The notes under the pieces: generated by a model | Told to the model about the DNA's origin: nothing | The model's input: the letters and a program-made list of their open reading frames with translations, nothing else | The model's database searches: none | Shown: positions 7,953-16,753 of the stretch, piece by piece | How the letters are laid out: the number at the start of each line of letters is the position of its first letter | Numbering within the stretch: the first letter of the stretch is position 1 | Translations under genes and position numbers: made by a program | NCBI GenBank assembly: GCA_903847155.1 | Contig: CAINCU010000036.1 | Coordinates: 1-33,436 of the forward strand | DNA length: 33,436 nt | Direction of reading: 5' to 3' | DNA from: an uncultured Gallionellaceae bacterium | GTDB lineage: Bacteria > Pseudomonadota > Gammaproteobacteria > Burkholderiales > Gallionellaceae

Positions 7953-8493
7953 GACCTAACCCATTCAACCCGGACTGAAGCTGACATCGAGCAGTACGGT
8001 ACGCAGTCGTTCTAGGTGAGTTTCGAGTCCTTCGCAGACCACTGTGGAACAATGGACGTACCACGGTATCTTCTTTAAACTGATTTACTCGGCTATTCAG
8101 GTTGGTATAGGGGCGAATAACCCCTTTAATACAATTGACATAACCCGCCCCATACCCATACAGTTCGTCCCACTTGCAACTCCGCCCCATGCACATCGCG
8201 CCGCACGCACGGCGCAAGGCTCACAGCGGATTTCCCCAGAATAGGAGCTGGCGCAAGAATAGATTCCCGCGTTATACGAACATATCGCGTAGCGAACATA
8301 CCCCTCCTCTCCCGCATGAGGGAGAGGAATGAGGAGTGGGTAACGGGAAGCATCGCCAGCGGCACACTTGTTCAGCAAAGGGGAAGCACTTGATCGCGAG
8401 TCTCACCGTGCATTCTTCATGTAGGCAAAATAAACGGTCTGTACCTTATTGTTTCGAAAAAAACCCCTTATTTAAACGCTTGAGGTAGGTGTG
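7953..8493. other. Non-coding gap between Mrr and DUF2130 genes
   Basis: No gene is supported in this 540-base stretch. It contains repeat R2 (8155-8395) and an A/T-rich leader before the DUF2130 gene. A short hairpin AGGGG/CCCCT near 8107-8123 followed by TTT might end Mrr transcription but is weak. ORFs on either strand here are low-complexity translations of the repeat. Confidence 0.5.
8155..8395 (+). repeat. Dispersed repeat R2, left copy, with an internal palindrome
   Basis: Blocks CCCCAGAATAGGAGCTGGCG, the CGCACGCACGG run and GGCGATGCTTCCC-type segments recur, inverted, at 26637-26760. Between the shared blocks this copy has about 100 extra bases containing an 8-bp hairpin CCTCTCCC/GGGAGAGG (8306-8327), a REP-like palindrome. 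No coding function is seen. Confidence 0.7.
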
Positions 8494-9786
8494 ATGACAG
8501 AACCAATAATTATCTGCCCCAATTGCAAGACCGAAATCCGCTTAACAGAATCGCTTGCAGCTCCATTGATTGCTGCCACGCGCCAAAAATATGAGCAACA
8601 GATATCGCAAAAAGAAAAAGAATTCGCCGAACGCGAACAAGGTGTTCGCGATAAGGAGGAGATGGTAGCAGAGACAAAACGAACTCTCGACGCGCAGATT
8701 GCCGAGCAGGTTGCGGCACAATTATCAACTGAGCGTGCACGCGTAATAGCAGAAGAGGCAAGAAAGGCAAAGTTTGCAAGTGCCGCTGAATTGGAGACGA
8801 AGGCAAGAGAGCTTTCGGAGCTACAGGATGTGCTAAGGGTACGAGATGAAAAACTTGCAGAAGCGCAGAAAGCCCAGGCAGAACTAATAAAGAAACAACG
8901 TGAATTGGATGACGACAAGCGCGAGTTGGAACTCACAATCGAGAAGCGGATACAGGACGGATTGAGCGAGGTTCGCGTCTCAGCGAAACGCGAAGCCGAA
9001 GAAGGATTGAAGCTCAAAGTAATGGAGAAGGACCAGACCATCGCATCGATGCAGCAGAAGATTGAGGAGTTGAAGCAAAAGGACGATCAGGGTTCTCAAC
9101 AGCTTCAGGGAGAAGTACAAGAATTAGAGTTGGAAAACTTACTGCGTGCGAAATTTCCTTTTGATTCTATCGAGCCGGTACCAAAGGGGGAGTTTGGCGG
9201 AGATGTATTGCAGCGTGTTGTTAGTCATACCGGCCAGCAGTGTGGGGTAATCCTCTGGGAATCTAAACGTACGAAAAACTGGAGCGACGGTTGGCTGGCT
9301 AAACTGCGTGATGATCAAAGAACTGCAAAAGCAGAAATATCAGTTCTTGTTAGCCAAGTTCTTCCAAAAGGCGTTGAGGCATTTGATGTAATTGATGGCG
9401 TCTGGATTACTAGCCCACGCGCTGTGCTACCAGTTGCAACCGTGCTACGCCATACTCTTCTACAAGTAAACACGGTCAGACAAGCTAACGAGGGACAACA
9501 GACCAAGACAGAGATGGTCTATCAGTACCTGACTGGCCCACAATTTCGTCATCGCGTAGAAGCGATTGTGGAAGCTTTTTCTTCAATGAAGGATGACTTG
9601 GACAAAGAGCGCAAGGTCATTATGAAGCAATGGGCAAAAAGAGAAGGACAAATCGAACGCGTAATGAATTCTACTGTTGGCATGTATGGTGATCTACAGG
9701 GTATCGCGGGTAAATCACTGCAGGAGATAGAAGGTTTAAGTTTAGTTGCGTTGTCAGGTCCTGATGACGAGACGCAAGGAGATTGA
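8494..9786 (+). CDS. DUF2130 coiled-coil protein with nuclease-like core, 430 aa
   Basis: Residues 1-20 hold a zinc-knuckle-like IICPNCKTEI. Residues about 25-210 are a long charged coiled coil rich in E, K, Q and A. The C-terminal half is the DUF2130 domain, with ENLLRAKFPFDSIEPVPKG, FGGDVLQRV and LWESKRTKNWSDGW (E256, K258), which looks like a restriction-endonuclease-type site (D...ExK). DUF2130 proteins have no settled role. Start: ATG 8494, preceded by GAGGT; the GTG just upstream is less likely. It ends 5 nt before the SIR2 start, and the AAGGAG site for that gene lies inside its last codons, so the two are co-transcribed. Confidence 0.85.
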   Translation: MTEPIIICPNCKTEIRLTESLAAPLIAATRQKYEQQISQKEKEFAEREQGVRDKEEMVAETKRTLDAQIAEQVAAQLSTERARVIAEEARKAKFASAAELETKARELSELQDVLRVRDEKLAEAQKAQAELIKKQRELDDDKRELELTIEKRIQDGLSEVRVSAKREAEEGLKLKVMEKDQTIASMQQKIEELKQKDDQGSQQLQGEVQELELENLLRAKFPFDSIEPVPKGEFGGDVLQRVVSHTGQQCGVILWESKRTKNWSDGWLAKLRDDQRTAKAEISVLVSQVLPKGVEAFDVIDGVWITSPRAVLPVATVLRHTLLQVNTVRQANEGQQTKTEMVYQYLTGPQFRHRVEAIVEAFSSMKDDLDKERKVIMKQWAKREGQIERVMNSTVGMYGDLQGIAGKSLQEIEGLSLVALSGPDDETQGD

Positions 9787-9791
9787 TACAT

Positions 9792-11036
9792 ATGGACGCT
9801 ATTCATGATGCAGCGCAGCAGGCAAGGAATTTACGCCAGGTCCTCCAAGATGACAAACAGCGTATCGGCTGTTTTCTAGGCGCTGGTTGCCCTCTTGGAA
9901 TTTACGACGCGGATGAAAAGAGCAGCGTCGTTCTCATACCGGCGGTCGTGGAGTTAACAAAGCGTGTTGCGGATGGTTTGCTGGCAATCGACAAAACCCT
10001 CGGAGCAAAATCTACGTTAAAGGCAAACTGGGACTCCCTGTGCGAGGAGTGCAAACCCGCCGACGGCAAGAATCCAACTGTCGAAGACGTGTTAACAGAG
10101 CTGCGAACGCTGGCCAATCGCAGAGGAAATGCAGAGGTCTTGGGAATGTCTAAGGCCGTATTAAGTGATCTTGACGACAAAATATGTGAATTGATCTCGA
10201 CGGAAATGAAGAAAGTCCTTCCTGAGTACCGCAATTCATACAACCGCTTCGCGTCTTGGATCGGGGGCGTTCACCGTGATTTTCCAGCAGAGATATTTAC
10301 GCCCAATTATGACCTACTTTTTGAACAAGCTCTTGAACGGCACCCGCTTCCGCACTTCGATGGATTTGTTGGGTCGCGAGAGCCGTGGTTCGATTTGGCC
10401 TCGATCGAACACGATGCAATACCCGCTCGTTGGACGAGGCTGTGGAAACTCCATGGGTCTATAAATTGGGAAAAGAGCGAAGAAATAGTGAATGGCACCA
10501 AGGTCACCCGTGTAGTTCGCGTGTCGCACGAAGCGGCGGCAGGTAAGGTAATGATCTTCCCATCCCATCTTAAGTACGACCAAAGCCGTCGAATGCCATA
10601 TTTGGCAATGCTTGATCGACTTAGAGCATTTTTTCGCGGTAGGGATGCCCCGAGGCTGATCATATGTGGTTATTCATTTCTCGACGATCATCTGAATGAA
10701 GTTTTGCTCGACGGACTGCTGGGTAATCGCAATGCTCAGTGCTTTGCACTAATGTATTCCAAATTGGAAGATCACCCAAAAGTTGTGGATTACGCAGTGA
10801 AACAGGGAAATCTGACTGTCCTTGCAAAGGACGGCGCGGTGATTGGAACTCGCGCGGGTCAATACCGCGTTGGCAGCAGTGGCGGCGAGGAGCAGAAGCC
10901 ATGGCTTTACGAGGGGACTGGGACAGTTGCCGGTACCTCAGATACGCACTGCCGACTAGGAGATTTCCACTACTTCGGGCTCTTCCTTGAACAACTTTGC
11001 GGCGGGAGCGGCCACGATGCCAACACCCCAGCTTAG
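9792..11036 (+). CDS. SIR2-domain protein of a SIR2-HerA (Nezha-like) defence pair, 414 aa
   Basis: SIR2 domains of this group degrade NAD+ on phage infection. Visible motifs are CFLGAGCPLGI (nucleotide-binding GAG), FTPNYDLLFEQAL (NYD with catalytic Asn) and LWKLHGSINW (catalytic His), then a C-terminal ICGYSFLDDHLNEVLLDGLL as in SIR2_2 proteins. ATG 9792 follows AAGGAG at good spacing. The last 20 bases overlap the HerA gene. In the described SIR2-HerA systems the two proteins form a large complex in which HerA assembles the SIR2 dimers. The last 60 residues are Gly-rich and not recognised. Confidence 0.88.
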   Translation: MDAIHDAAQQARNLRQVLQDDKQRIGCFLGAGCPLGIYDADEKSSVVLIPAVVELTKRVADGLLAIDKTLGAKSTLKANWDSLCEECKPADGKNPTVEDVLTELRTLANRRGNAEVLGMSKAVLSDLDDKICELISTEMKKVLPEYRNSYNRFASWIGGVHRDFPAEIFTPNYDLLFEQALERHPLPHFDGFVGSREPWFDLASIEHDAIPARWTRLWKLHGSINWEKSEEIVNGTKVTRVVRVSHEAAAGKVMIFPSHLKYDQSRRMPYLAMLDRLRAFFRGRDAPRLIICGYSFLDDHLNEVLLDGLLGNRNAQCFALMYSKLEDHPKVVDYAVKQGNLTVLAKDGAVIGTRAGQYRVGSSGGEEQKPWLYEGTGTVAGTSDTHCRLGDFHYFGLFLEQLCGGSGHDANTPA

Positions 11037-12894
11037 TGTAGATCCTTCGCGGCTCGGAACAGTCGAAAATGTCAACGGTTCGAGTGTTAGCGTCAAACTT
11101 TCAGAGAGCACACCAGGAGGTCTCTTGTTTGTCAACGGAGAGGCATACCGAGTTGGCCAAGTAGGTGGGTTCGTCCGTATTCCGTCTGGTTATGTTGATT
11201 TATATGGCGTGATATCAGTGGTCGGAGCCGGAGCCGTTCCAGGACCAGCGGAGCTTGCTCCTCAATTTGGCAATCGTTGGCTCACTATAGAGCTCGTTGG
11301 TCAAGGCCGTAGGGGAACGAAATTCGAGCGTGGCATCTCGCAGTACCCGTCAATAGGTGATTCAGTTCATGTCGTCACTGAATCAGACTTGAAGACGGTA
11401 TACGCTCCCGGTGATGAAGATGGGTACGTGGCTGTTGGGCGCGTTGCCAGCGCAGAATCAATTCGTGCATATCTAGACCTTAACCGACTGGTCAGCCGTC
11501 ACTCTGCAGTAGTCGGAAGCACTGGCTCAGGCAAATCCAATGCAGTTGCTAACCTGCTTGGTGTCGTATCCAATAACTCGCGTTTCAAGTCTGCCCGTGT
11601 CGTATTGTTTGATCTGCACGGGGAATACGCTAAGGCATTCGGCCATCTCGCCAGAGTTTTTAGGGTCGGTGCAGATACTAAGATAGGAGAGAGGGAGCTC
11701 CATGTCCCATTCTGGGCGCTCACTGCAGAGGAATTTATTTCGATGTCAATGGGTTCTGTGACAGGAACACCACTGGCATTGCTTCAGGAAAGACTGTTGT
11801 CGAGTAAGCGAGCCTCGAAAGCCGGTGGAGCAGCACATGGGTTGACCGATCTTGCCGTCACTGTTGACACACCACTACCATTCTCGGTTCATCAACTGTG
11901 GCACGATCTGCTCTCATTACAGTGTGCGACCCATAGCGTCAGCAAAAACCAAAACCAGACCGAGGCTACTCGAACATATGCCGAGGAGGGCACGCCCGTT
12001 ACTAAAGCCGCTGGCGATTCAGACAAACTTGAGCGTCCTCGGTTTCGCCCGCTAAAGGACGTAAAGGATGATCCCGACAAAGTCTACGCAGGTCTCTATG
12101 GTGAATTGCCCCGTGCGCATCTCGATACTTTGGAAAGCAAGTTACGTGACCCCCGAATGCAATTTCTCTTTCGCCCTGGCGAATGGACAGTTGCGAAGGA
12201 TGGTACAACCAATGCTGACCTTGATTTACTACTTGCAGCGTGGATAGGTGCGGACGTTCCCATTTCGGTCTTCGATTTGTCAGGTATTCCAGCCGCAGTC
12301 GTCGACGACCTTGTGGGAGCTGTCTTACGAATACTCTATGACGCTGTGTTTTGGGGAAGATTAAAACAGGAAGGCGGTCGCGAAAGGCCGCTACTGATAG
12401 TGTTGGAAGAGGCGCATATCTATCTTGGCGCGCAGTCTAAGAGTCGTGCAGCAAACGCAGCACGGCGCATCGCTAAAGAAGGAAGGAAATACGGAGTCGG
12501 TCTAATGCTTGTTAGCCAACGACCGTCGGAAGTCGACTCTACAATTCTTTCGCAGTGTGGAACGGTTGTGGCCTTACGACTTACCAATGATGCGGATCGG
12601 GCCCAAGTCACTTCTTGTGCGTCAGATAATCTTAAGAGTCTATTCTCAATGCTTCCCATCCTTCGCACCGGAGAAGCTCTAATTGTGGGGGAGGCAGTCA
12701 ATATGCCGATACGCGCATTAATTGATCGCCCCGCAGAAGGACAGAGGCCGGATAGTGACGATCCAGTGGTAGTTGTACCGATGGGATCTGATGGGAAACG
12801 TGTAAGAAGTGGTGGCTGGACCGAACCTGTAACGGATGAGAATTACAAGCCCCTTGTCGAGGCTTGGCGCAAGCAGGATCCGCGTGCTGGCTGA
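11017..12894 (+). CDS. herA: HerA-type hexameric ATPase, 625 aa
   Basis: HerA/FtsK-superfamily ATPase. The N-terminal ~110 residues fit the HAS beta-barrel (LGTVENVNGSSVSVKL). Walker A is GSTGSGKSN (residues 167-175), Walker B is LLIVLEEAH (459-467), followed by RRIAKEGRKYGVGLMLVSQRPSEVD, which holds the sensor and arginine-finger region typical of the family. Between them is an insertion of about 100 residues rich in charged and polar residues. ATG 11017 is preferred over the upstream TTG at 10987. It overlaps the SIR2 gene by 20 nt, so translation is probably coupled. No NurA nuclease gene is present, so it most likely serves defence, not end resection. Confidence 0.9.
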   Translation: MPTPQLSVDPSRLGTVENVNGSSVSVKLSESTPGGLLFVNGEAYRVGQVGGFVRIPSGYVDLYGVISVVGAGAVPGPAELAPQFGNRWLTIELVGQGRRGTKFERGISQYPSIGDSVHVVTESDLKTVYAPGDEDGYVAVGRVASAESIRAYLDLNRLVSRHSAVVGSTGSGKSNAVANLLGVVSNNSRFKSARVVLFDLHGEYAKAFGHLARVFRVGADTKIGERELHVPFWALTAEEFISMSMGSVTGTPLALLQERLLSSKRASKAGGAAHGLTDLAVTVDTPLPFSVHQLWHDLLSLQCATHSVSKNQNQTEATRTYAEEGTPVTKAAGDSDKLERPRFRPLKDVKDDPDKVYAGLYGELPRAHLDTLESKLRDPRMQFLFRPGEWTVAKDGTTNADLDLLLAAWIGADVPISVFDLSGIPAAVVDDLVGAVLRILYDAVFWGRLKQEGGRERPLLIVLEEAHIYLGAQSKSRAANAARRIAKEGRKYGVGLMLVSQRPSEVDSTILSQCGTVVALRLTNDADRAQVTSCASDNLKSLFSMLPILRTGEALIVGEAVNMPIRALIDRPAEGQRPDSDDPVVVVPMGSDGKRVRSGGWTEPVTDENYKPLVEAWRKQDPRAG

Positions 12895-12936
12895 CAAACC
12901 AAGGATCTAACTTTATATAATGGGAGATATCGCAAA

Positions 12937-13146
12937 ATGGAACGTACTCCAGTAACGTCATCAAATATTTGCTCTGTTGGCCATGATCCAGATAATCAAA
13001 CTCTCGAAATTGAGTTTAATAGTGGAGCCGTGTACCAGTACGCTAGTGTCCCGCCAGACGAATATGATGGGCTCTTCAATGCCGACTCAAAGGGAAAGTA
13101 TTTTAACGCCAATATCAAGAACCGATATTCATTCATCAAACTCTAA
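12937..13146 (+). CDS. KTSC-domain small protein, 69 aa
   Basis: The whole protein is one KTSC domain: SSNICSVGHDPDNQTLEIEF, then GAVYQYASVPPDEYDGL and SKGKYFNANIKNRYSFIKL. KTSC domains are small single-domain proteins, also found at the C-terminus of some lysyl-tRNA synthetases; their function is unknown. A GGGAGAT site precedes the ATG. It sits 42 nt after herA and 78 nt before the Shedu-like gene. It is one of four KTSC genes or remnants in the window. Confidence 0.85.
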   Translation: MERTPVTSSNICSVGHDPDNQTLEIEFNSGAVYQYASVPPDEYDGLFNADSKGKYFNANIKNRYSFIKL

Positions 13147-13224
13147 ATGAAGGAAGGGCTGTTGCACGGTAAACACGGATTGTTGGTTTGGCTAAATTAC
13201 TACTGATGAGGAGAAATATTCTGG

Positions 13225-14523
13225 ATGAGCTACGAGTATGACATTCAGCAGGTTGAGATTGCGTGTAGAGCGTTCTTCAAGCGCGATATCGATATACGAC
13301 CACGCGCTTTACAGGCACTCACTGAGTCATTTAGAGAGATCGATCTGTTGGGCAACGAGATTGTTCTCACCTCAGACCTTGAGTGTTTCCGCCGGCTACT
13401 AACTGTATCGCCAGCATGTACCGATGCCATGTTGCGACAAGATATTAAGCTTCAATCACTTCTGGCAGAAGATCAGCCAAAATATCCCCCTAAGCATGTC
13501 AAAAGGCTAGGTACCTACGATGCGTTGTTAGGTGATATTTTCAAGAGTGGTTGGCCTTTTCCATCTGACCTAAACGACGCGGGTCTTAAAGTTAAGGCGA
13601 CAGGTTCATTAACGGAAACGGACCTCTTTACTGGCTGCCTACAGGCTGGACGCATGAGTATGTTTCCCAACAAGACGGCAAAAGGTCTTTTGCGAGCAGC
13701 TGGTTTGTTTGATGACGAATATGTGGATGCACGTGGCGATGAATACCTAGCGAATTTGGAGGCTAATTGTGCACCAGTTGTTTCAATTGACACATCACAC
13801 GCTGAACAGCAACTTGTTATCTACCTCGACTCAAAGGAGAGACTCCGAATACACCCCTTTGGTGCGAACACGCTAGGTGTTCTCGAAGAGCGGCTCTCTA
13901 AAGCAGGTTCGTTTGTCTTTCGCGGTGGCGTTCTGCAGCCCAACGTCGGTGCTAGAATTTTTACTCAGGATGCCATCTCTGAACTTGAGGACTTGATGAA
14001 TTTCCCGCATGTAATGGAACAGAAATTTCAGCTTTTCTTTGAGAGCCATCCCGAGTTTCTAAAAGCGTTTGATTTCGAAAAGATTCATCCACAGCCAGTC
14101 CTATATAAAGACGACGGAACCAGACTTATCCCTGACTTTTTCCTTGAACAAATTGACTGTGGTTGGCACGCTATTGCGGATCTCAAACGGCCATATGATC
14201 ATATGGTTATTCGCAGGAAGAATAGAGTTTACTTTGCTCAGTGGGTTCAAGAGGCAATCGCACAACTGAAGTATTACAAGGAGTGGTTCGAGGATAGTGT
14301 GAATCGAAAATCTTTTGAGAGTACCCAAGGCCTATCTACGAGCGTCTATCGACCAAAGATGGTTCTTATTGCAGGAAGGTCAGCTCATTTTGTTGATGAT
14401 GTCGAGCGCATCCGCCTCTTGAGTGCACAGGAGGCCAATTTTTCTTTGTGGACGTACGACGACGTGCTTCGGAGAGCAAAGCGATACAATGCGTTTGCAA
14501 AAGGTCAGTATTTGAAAATCTAA
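13225..14523 (+). CDS. sduA: Shedu-like nuclease (DUF4263/SduA C-terminal domain), 432 aa
   Basis: The C-terminal third matches the Shedu SduA nuclease core: FQLFFESHPEFLKAF, then RLIPDFFLE, WHAIADLKRP (D319, K321 as part of the D-E/D-xK site), a Gln-rich helix VQEAIAQLKYYKEWF, and PKMVLIAGRS before LWTYDDVLRRAK. Shedu proteins are single-gene anti-phage nucleases that cut phage DNA. The N-terminal ~230 residues are helical and unrecognised; in this family the N-terminal part varies and acts as the sensor. GAGGAG lies about 12 nt upstream of the ATG. It is last in the run of co-directional defence genes. Confidence 0.82.
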   Translation: MSYEYDIQQVEIACRAFFKRDIDIRPRALQALTESFREIDLLGNEIVLTSDLECFRRLLTVSPACTDAMLRQDIKLQSLLAEDQPKYPPKHVKRLGTYDALLGDIFKSGWPFPSDLNDAGLKVKATGSLTETDLFTGCLQAGRMSMFPNKTAKGLLRAAGLFDDEYVDARGDEYLANLEANCAPVVSIDTSHAEQQLVIYLDSKERLRIHPFGANTLGVLEERLSKAGSFVFRGGVLQPNVGARIFTQDAISELEDLMNFPHVMEQKFQLFFESHPEFLKAFDFEKIHPQPVLYKDDGTRLIPDFFLEQIDCGWHAIADLKRPYDHMVIRRKNRVYFAQWVQEAIAQLKYYKEWFEDSVNRKSFESTQGLSTSVYRPKMVLIAGRSAHFVDDVERIRLLSAQEANFSLWTYDDVLRRAKRYNAFAKGQYLKI

Positions 14524-14646
14524 CTCTAAGAATCAACGGGCTCAGCATCCCAATATATGTAGGAGAAATCTGAACGTCACGCCTTAGGCGAAATGAAGAC
14601 GGTCTGCGAGTCGGCTTGGGTGGAACTTCGAGGTTGCGGCTCAGAA

Positions 14647-14689
14647 CTACCGCTACCGGTAGAGTAGAGATGTGGCGCGGTAGCAGTAG
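14647..14689. repeat. 12-bp inverted repeat just beyond the intron 3' region
   Basis: CTACCGCTACCG (14647-14658) pairs with CGGTAGCAGTAG (14678-14689), one wobble pair, loop of 19 bases. It lies 3' of intron domain V on the minus strand. It may be part of the intron tail or of its target; I cannot tell which. Confidence 0.5.
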
Positions 14690-14699
14690 GTTCAGCTTG

Positions 14700-16648
14700 T
14701 CTGTTGTCCGCCCCTTTCGTTTGGCGGTGCCCTAGTAGCCTAGCCGTAACCCCGTTTCCACATCCCCCTCATCGAACTGGACATGCAGATTTCCCGCATC
14801 CAGCTCTCGGACAAGACCTCACGCCTTCGCCCACGAATTGTCGCACCCAATACGAGTCAGCCGCACAAGACCCATGGTCTCGTAGATGTACGAGGGTGGA
14901 TAGTCCCCGTAGCCACGTCGTCTGATTTTGTATTTGTTGCGCAACCACCGACTCAGCCGCGCCATTGTGTAGACATCAATTGCCCGATACGCTTTATTGA
15001 CGGTGCCTACTTGAAAGTAGTTCGCCCATCCCCGCAGCGACCGATTCAACTTAGCCACCAATGCCGTGGCATCTTGCCATGCTGTCGCTTCAGCTGTCAT
15101 CGCATGAACTTTATCGACCATGCGCTTGATGCTTTTCTTCGACGGTCGGTAGCCTAAATTTGCTTGCCCCGTGCGCGCCGAATAAATACGACCGAATGTG
15201 TATCCCAGAAAGTCGAACTCGCCTTCCGGTACCTTGCAGACTCGTGTTTTCTCCTCGTTAACCGTCAGCTTCAGCTTCCCCATGATTTCGCGCAGCTTGA
15301 GTAATGCCTCTTCGGCTTTTCCCTTCTTGCACAGAATCACAAGATCATCGGCATAGGTCACGATATGACTTCCAAGTTTCCGCACCAGCCCCAGTTTCTT
15401 CCATGCCAACACGAACCGGCGCATATACACATTTGCCAGCAAGGGTGAGATGGGTGAACCTTGGGGAATGCCGCGCCCGTTGTCTTTGGCCTCGGTCGTG
15501 CGTGTCTTCCTGCCTCGCTTATCAGATTCCTCCACGGGGCATACCAGTCACTGCTTGATCAGGTGCAGAACACGTCGATCAACGATGCGGCGTGCCACTG
15601 ACTTGAGCAATTCGACATGGGGAATGCTCCCAAAGTAATCCGCGAGATCGGCGTCCACAACTTCCAGGCGACCTCGAAACATCGCTTCATTCACTTTAAC
15701 TACCGCCTGTTGTGCATTACAGCCCGGACGGTAGGCGTACTGCTCTGGTGGGAGATCAGCTTCGTAGATCGGTCCCAGTACCAGCATTGCTGCTGTCATG
15801 CAGACACGATCTCGCAGGGTTGAGATACCCAGCGGTCGAAGCTTGCCATTGGCTTTCGGAATCCACACTCGTCTGATTGGATCCGGTTGGTAGCTCTCTT
15901 CTCTGAGTGCAAGAGCCAGTTCGCCGAGCCACCGCTGTACCCCATACGCTTCGACATCCTCAAAATCCTGCGCATCCACGCCCGGCGCGCCCTTATTCGA
16001 GCGGCACTGGGCATAGGCGTGCGCCAAAATATCTTCTCGGTATATCTTGTCGTACAGCGCATAGAAACGATAGCCGACTTCTGCCTTCGCTTTCGCGTGT
16101 AACGCCATCTGTAGTTTCTGAACATTAATCGGAGTTGATAGGTTTCCCAATCTCTTGTCCTTCCCTACTTGTTGCGTCTATCTTGAACCAAGGCCCCTTC
16201 CCTCCACCGGAGTTACCCGGCTTCGTCGGTACTACGGGCCTCTCCGTCACCCCAAGGCGCCCGGCCTGTCCCTCACGGGCGTCCGGTTGATCATCCTTGC
16301 ATCACGCCAAAGGGTTTCCCGTGTTGCGCGCGCTTTCCTTGTGTGCATGCTGTCACCACTACCCCGGCACAGCGACTGGAGATGTACTTCGCTCGTCTCT
16401 CCAGTCGTATCAGCCTTCCCCATCAGGGTGAATGGGTCGGCCTGTGCATCGACCTTTTCGAGGATTGCCCAGTGTTCACATTACATTACGGCCTGCACAC
16501 TCGCTGGATCACCTTTAGTGATCCGTTACATCGAAGGCTTCAGCCACTTTGTTACCTCCATGACTTCTCCGATTACTTCCGGCTGGAGCGATTTCGCCGG
16601 GTGGGATTTGCACCCACTGGAACAACGCCGCCTTTGCACGGCGCACAC
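14700..16648 (-). mobile_element. Group II intron with its own reverse transcriptase
   Basis: Transcribed on the minus strand. The 5' end is set at GTGTGCGCC (16648), a typical group II start. The reverse transcriptase lies in domain IV. Domain V is the hairpin 14806-14774 (GAGCTGGATGCGGGAAA, closing with CCAGTTC). The exact 3' end is not resolved; domain VI should end about 40-70 bases past domain V, so the left coordinate is approximate. The intron is inserted 36 bases downstream of the attC recombination junction of a gene cassette, in what would be the next cassette. Confidence 0.8.
14819..16150 (-). pseudogene. ltrA: Group II intron reverse transcriptase/maturase with one in-frame TGA
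   Basis: Two pieces in the same frame, 16150-15548 and 15547-14819, together give 443 codons, a normal length. Piece one starts MGNLSTPINVQKLQMALHAK and has RT motifs through VVDADLADYFGSIPH. Piece two has GRGIPQGSPISPLLANVYM, the catalytic YADD (IVTYADDLVIL) and the C-terminal maturase (GIIM) region (LRGWANYF). At 15550-15548 a TGA replaces the family's conserved Trp (usual context LIKMWLEAPVEE; here LIKQ-stop-LVCPVEE). No frameshift is needed, so this is a single nonsense change. Unless it is read through, the intron cannot move or splice with its own protein. Confidence 0.88.
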
Positions 16649-16683
16649 CCTAAGCAGTCATCGCAACCTTCCAGAAACCGGTC

Positions 16684-16753
16684 ATTCAACGTTCAAGGTC
16701 AGGGGCGCCGCGCAGCTTTATGGCGCAGCGTCCCCTGCACCGCAGGGTTAGCC
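16684..16753 (-). other. attC: Integron attC recombination site
   Basis: On the minus strand the R'' box GGCTAAC (16753-16747) and R' box GTTGAAT (16690-16684, fits GTTRRRY) bound an imperfect hairpin of about 17 paired bases (GGTGCAGGGG... against CGCCCCTGACC) with extrahelical G, A and T on one side only, the standard attC layout. The stop codon TAA of the cassette gene lies inside R''. The R'' box is complementary to the first bases of the cassette (TTAGCC at 17632), as it must be for a cassette that circularised. Confidence 0.88.

Noticed and set aside
8097-8378. Minus-strand frames across the gap before DUF2130.
   Set aside because: They translate repeat R2 and its palindrome; no ribosome site, low complexity.
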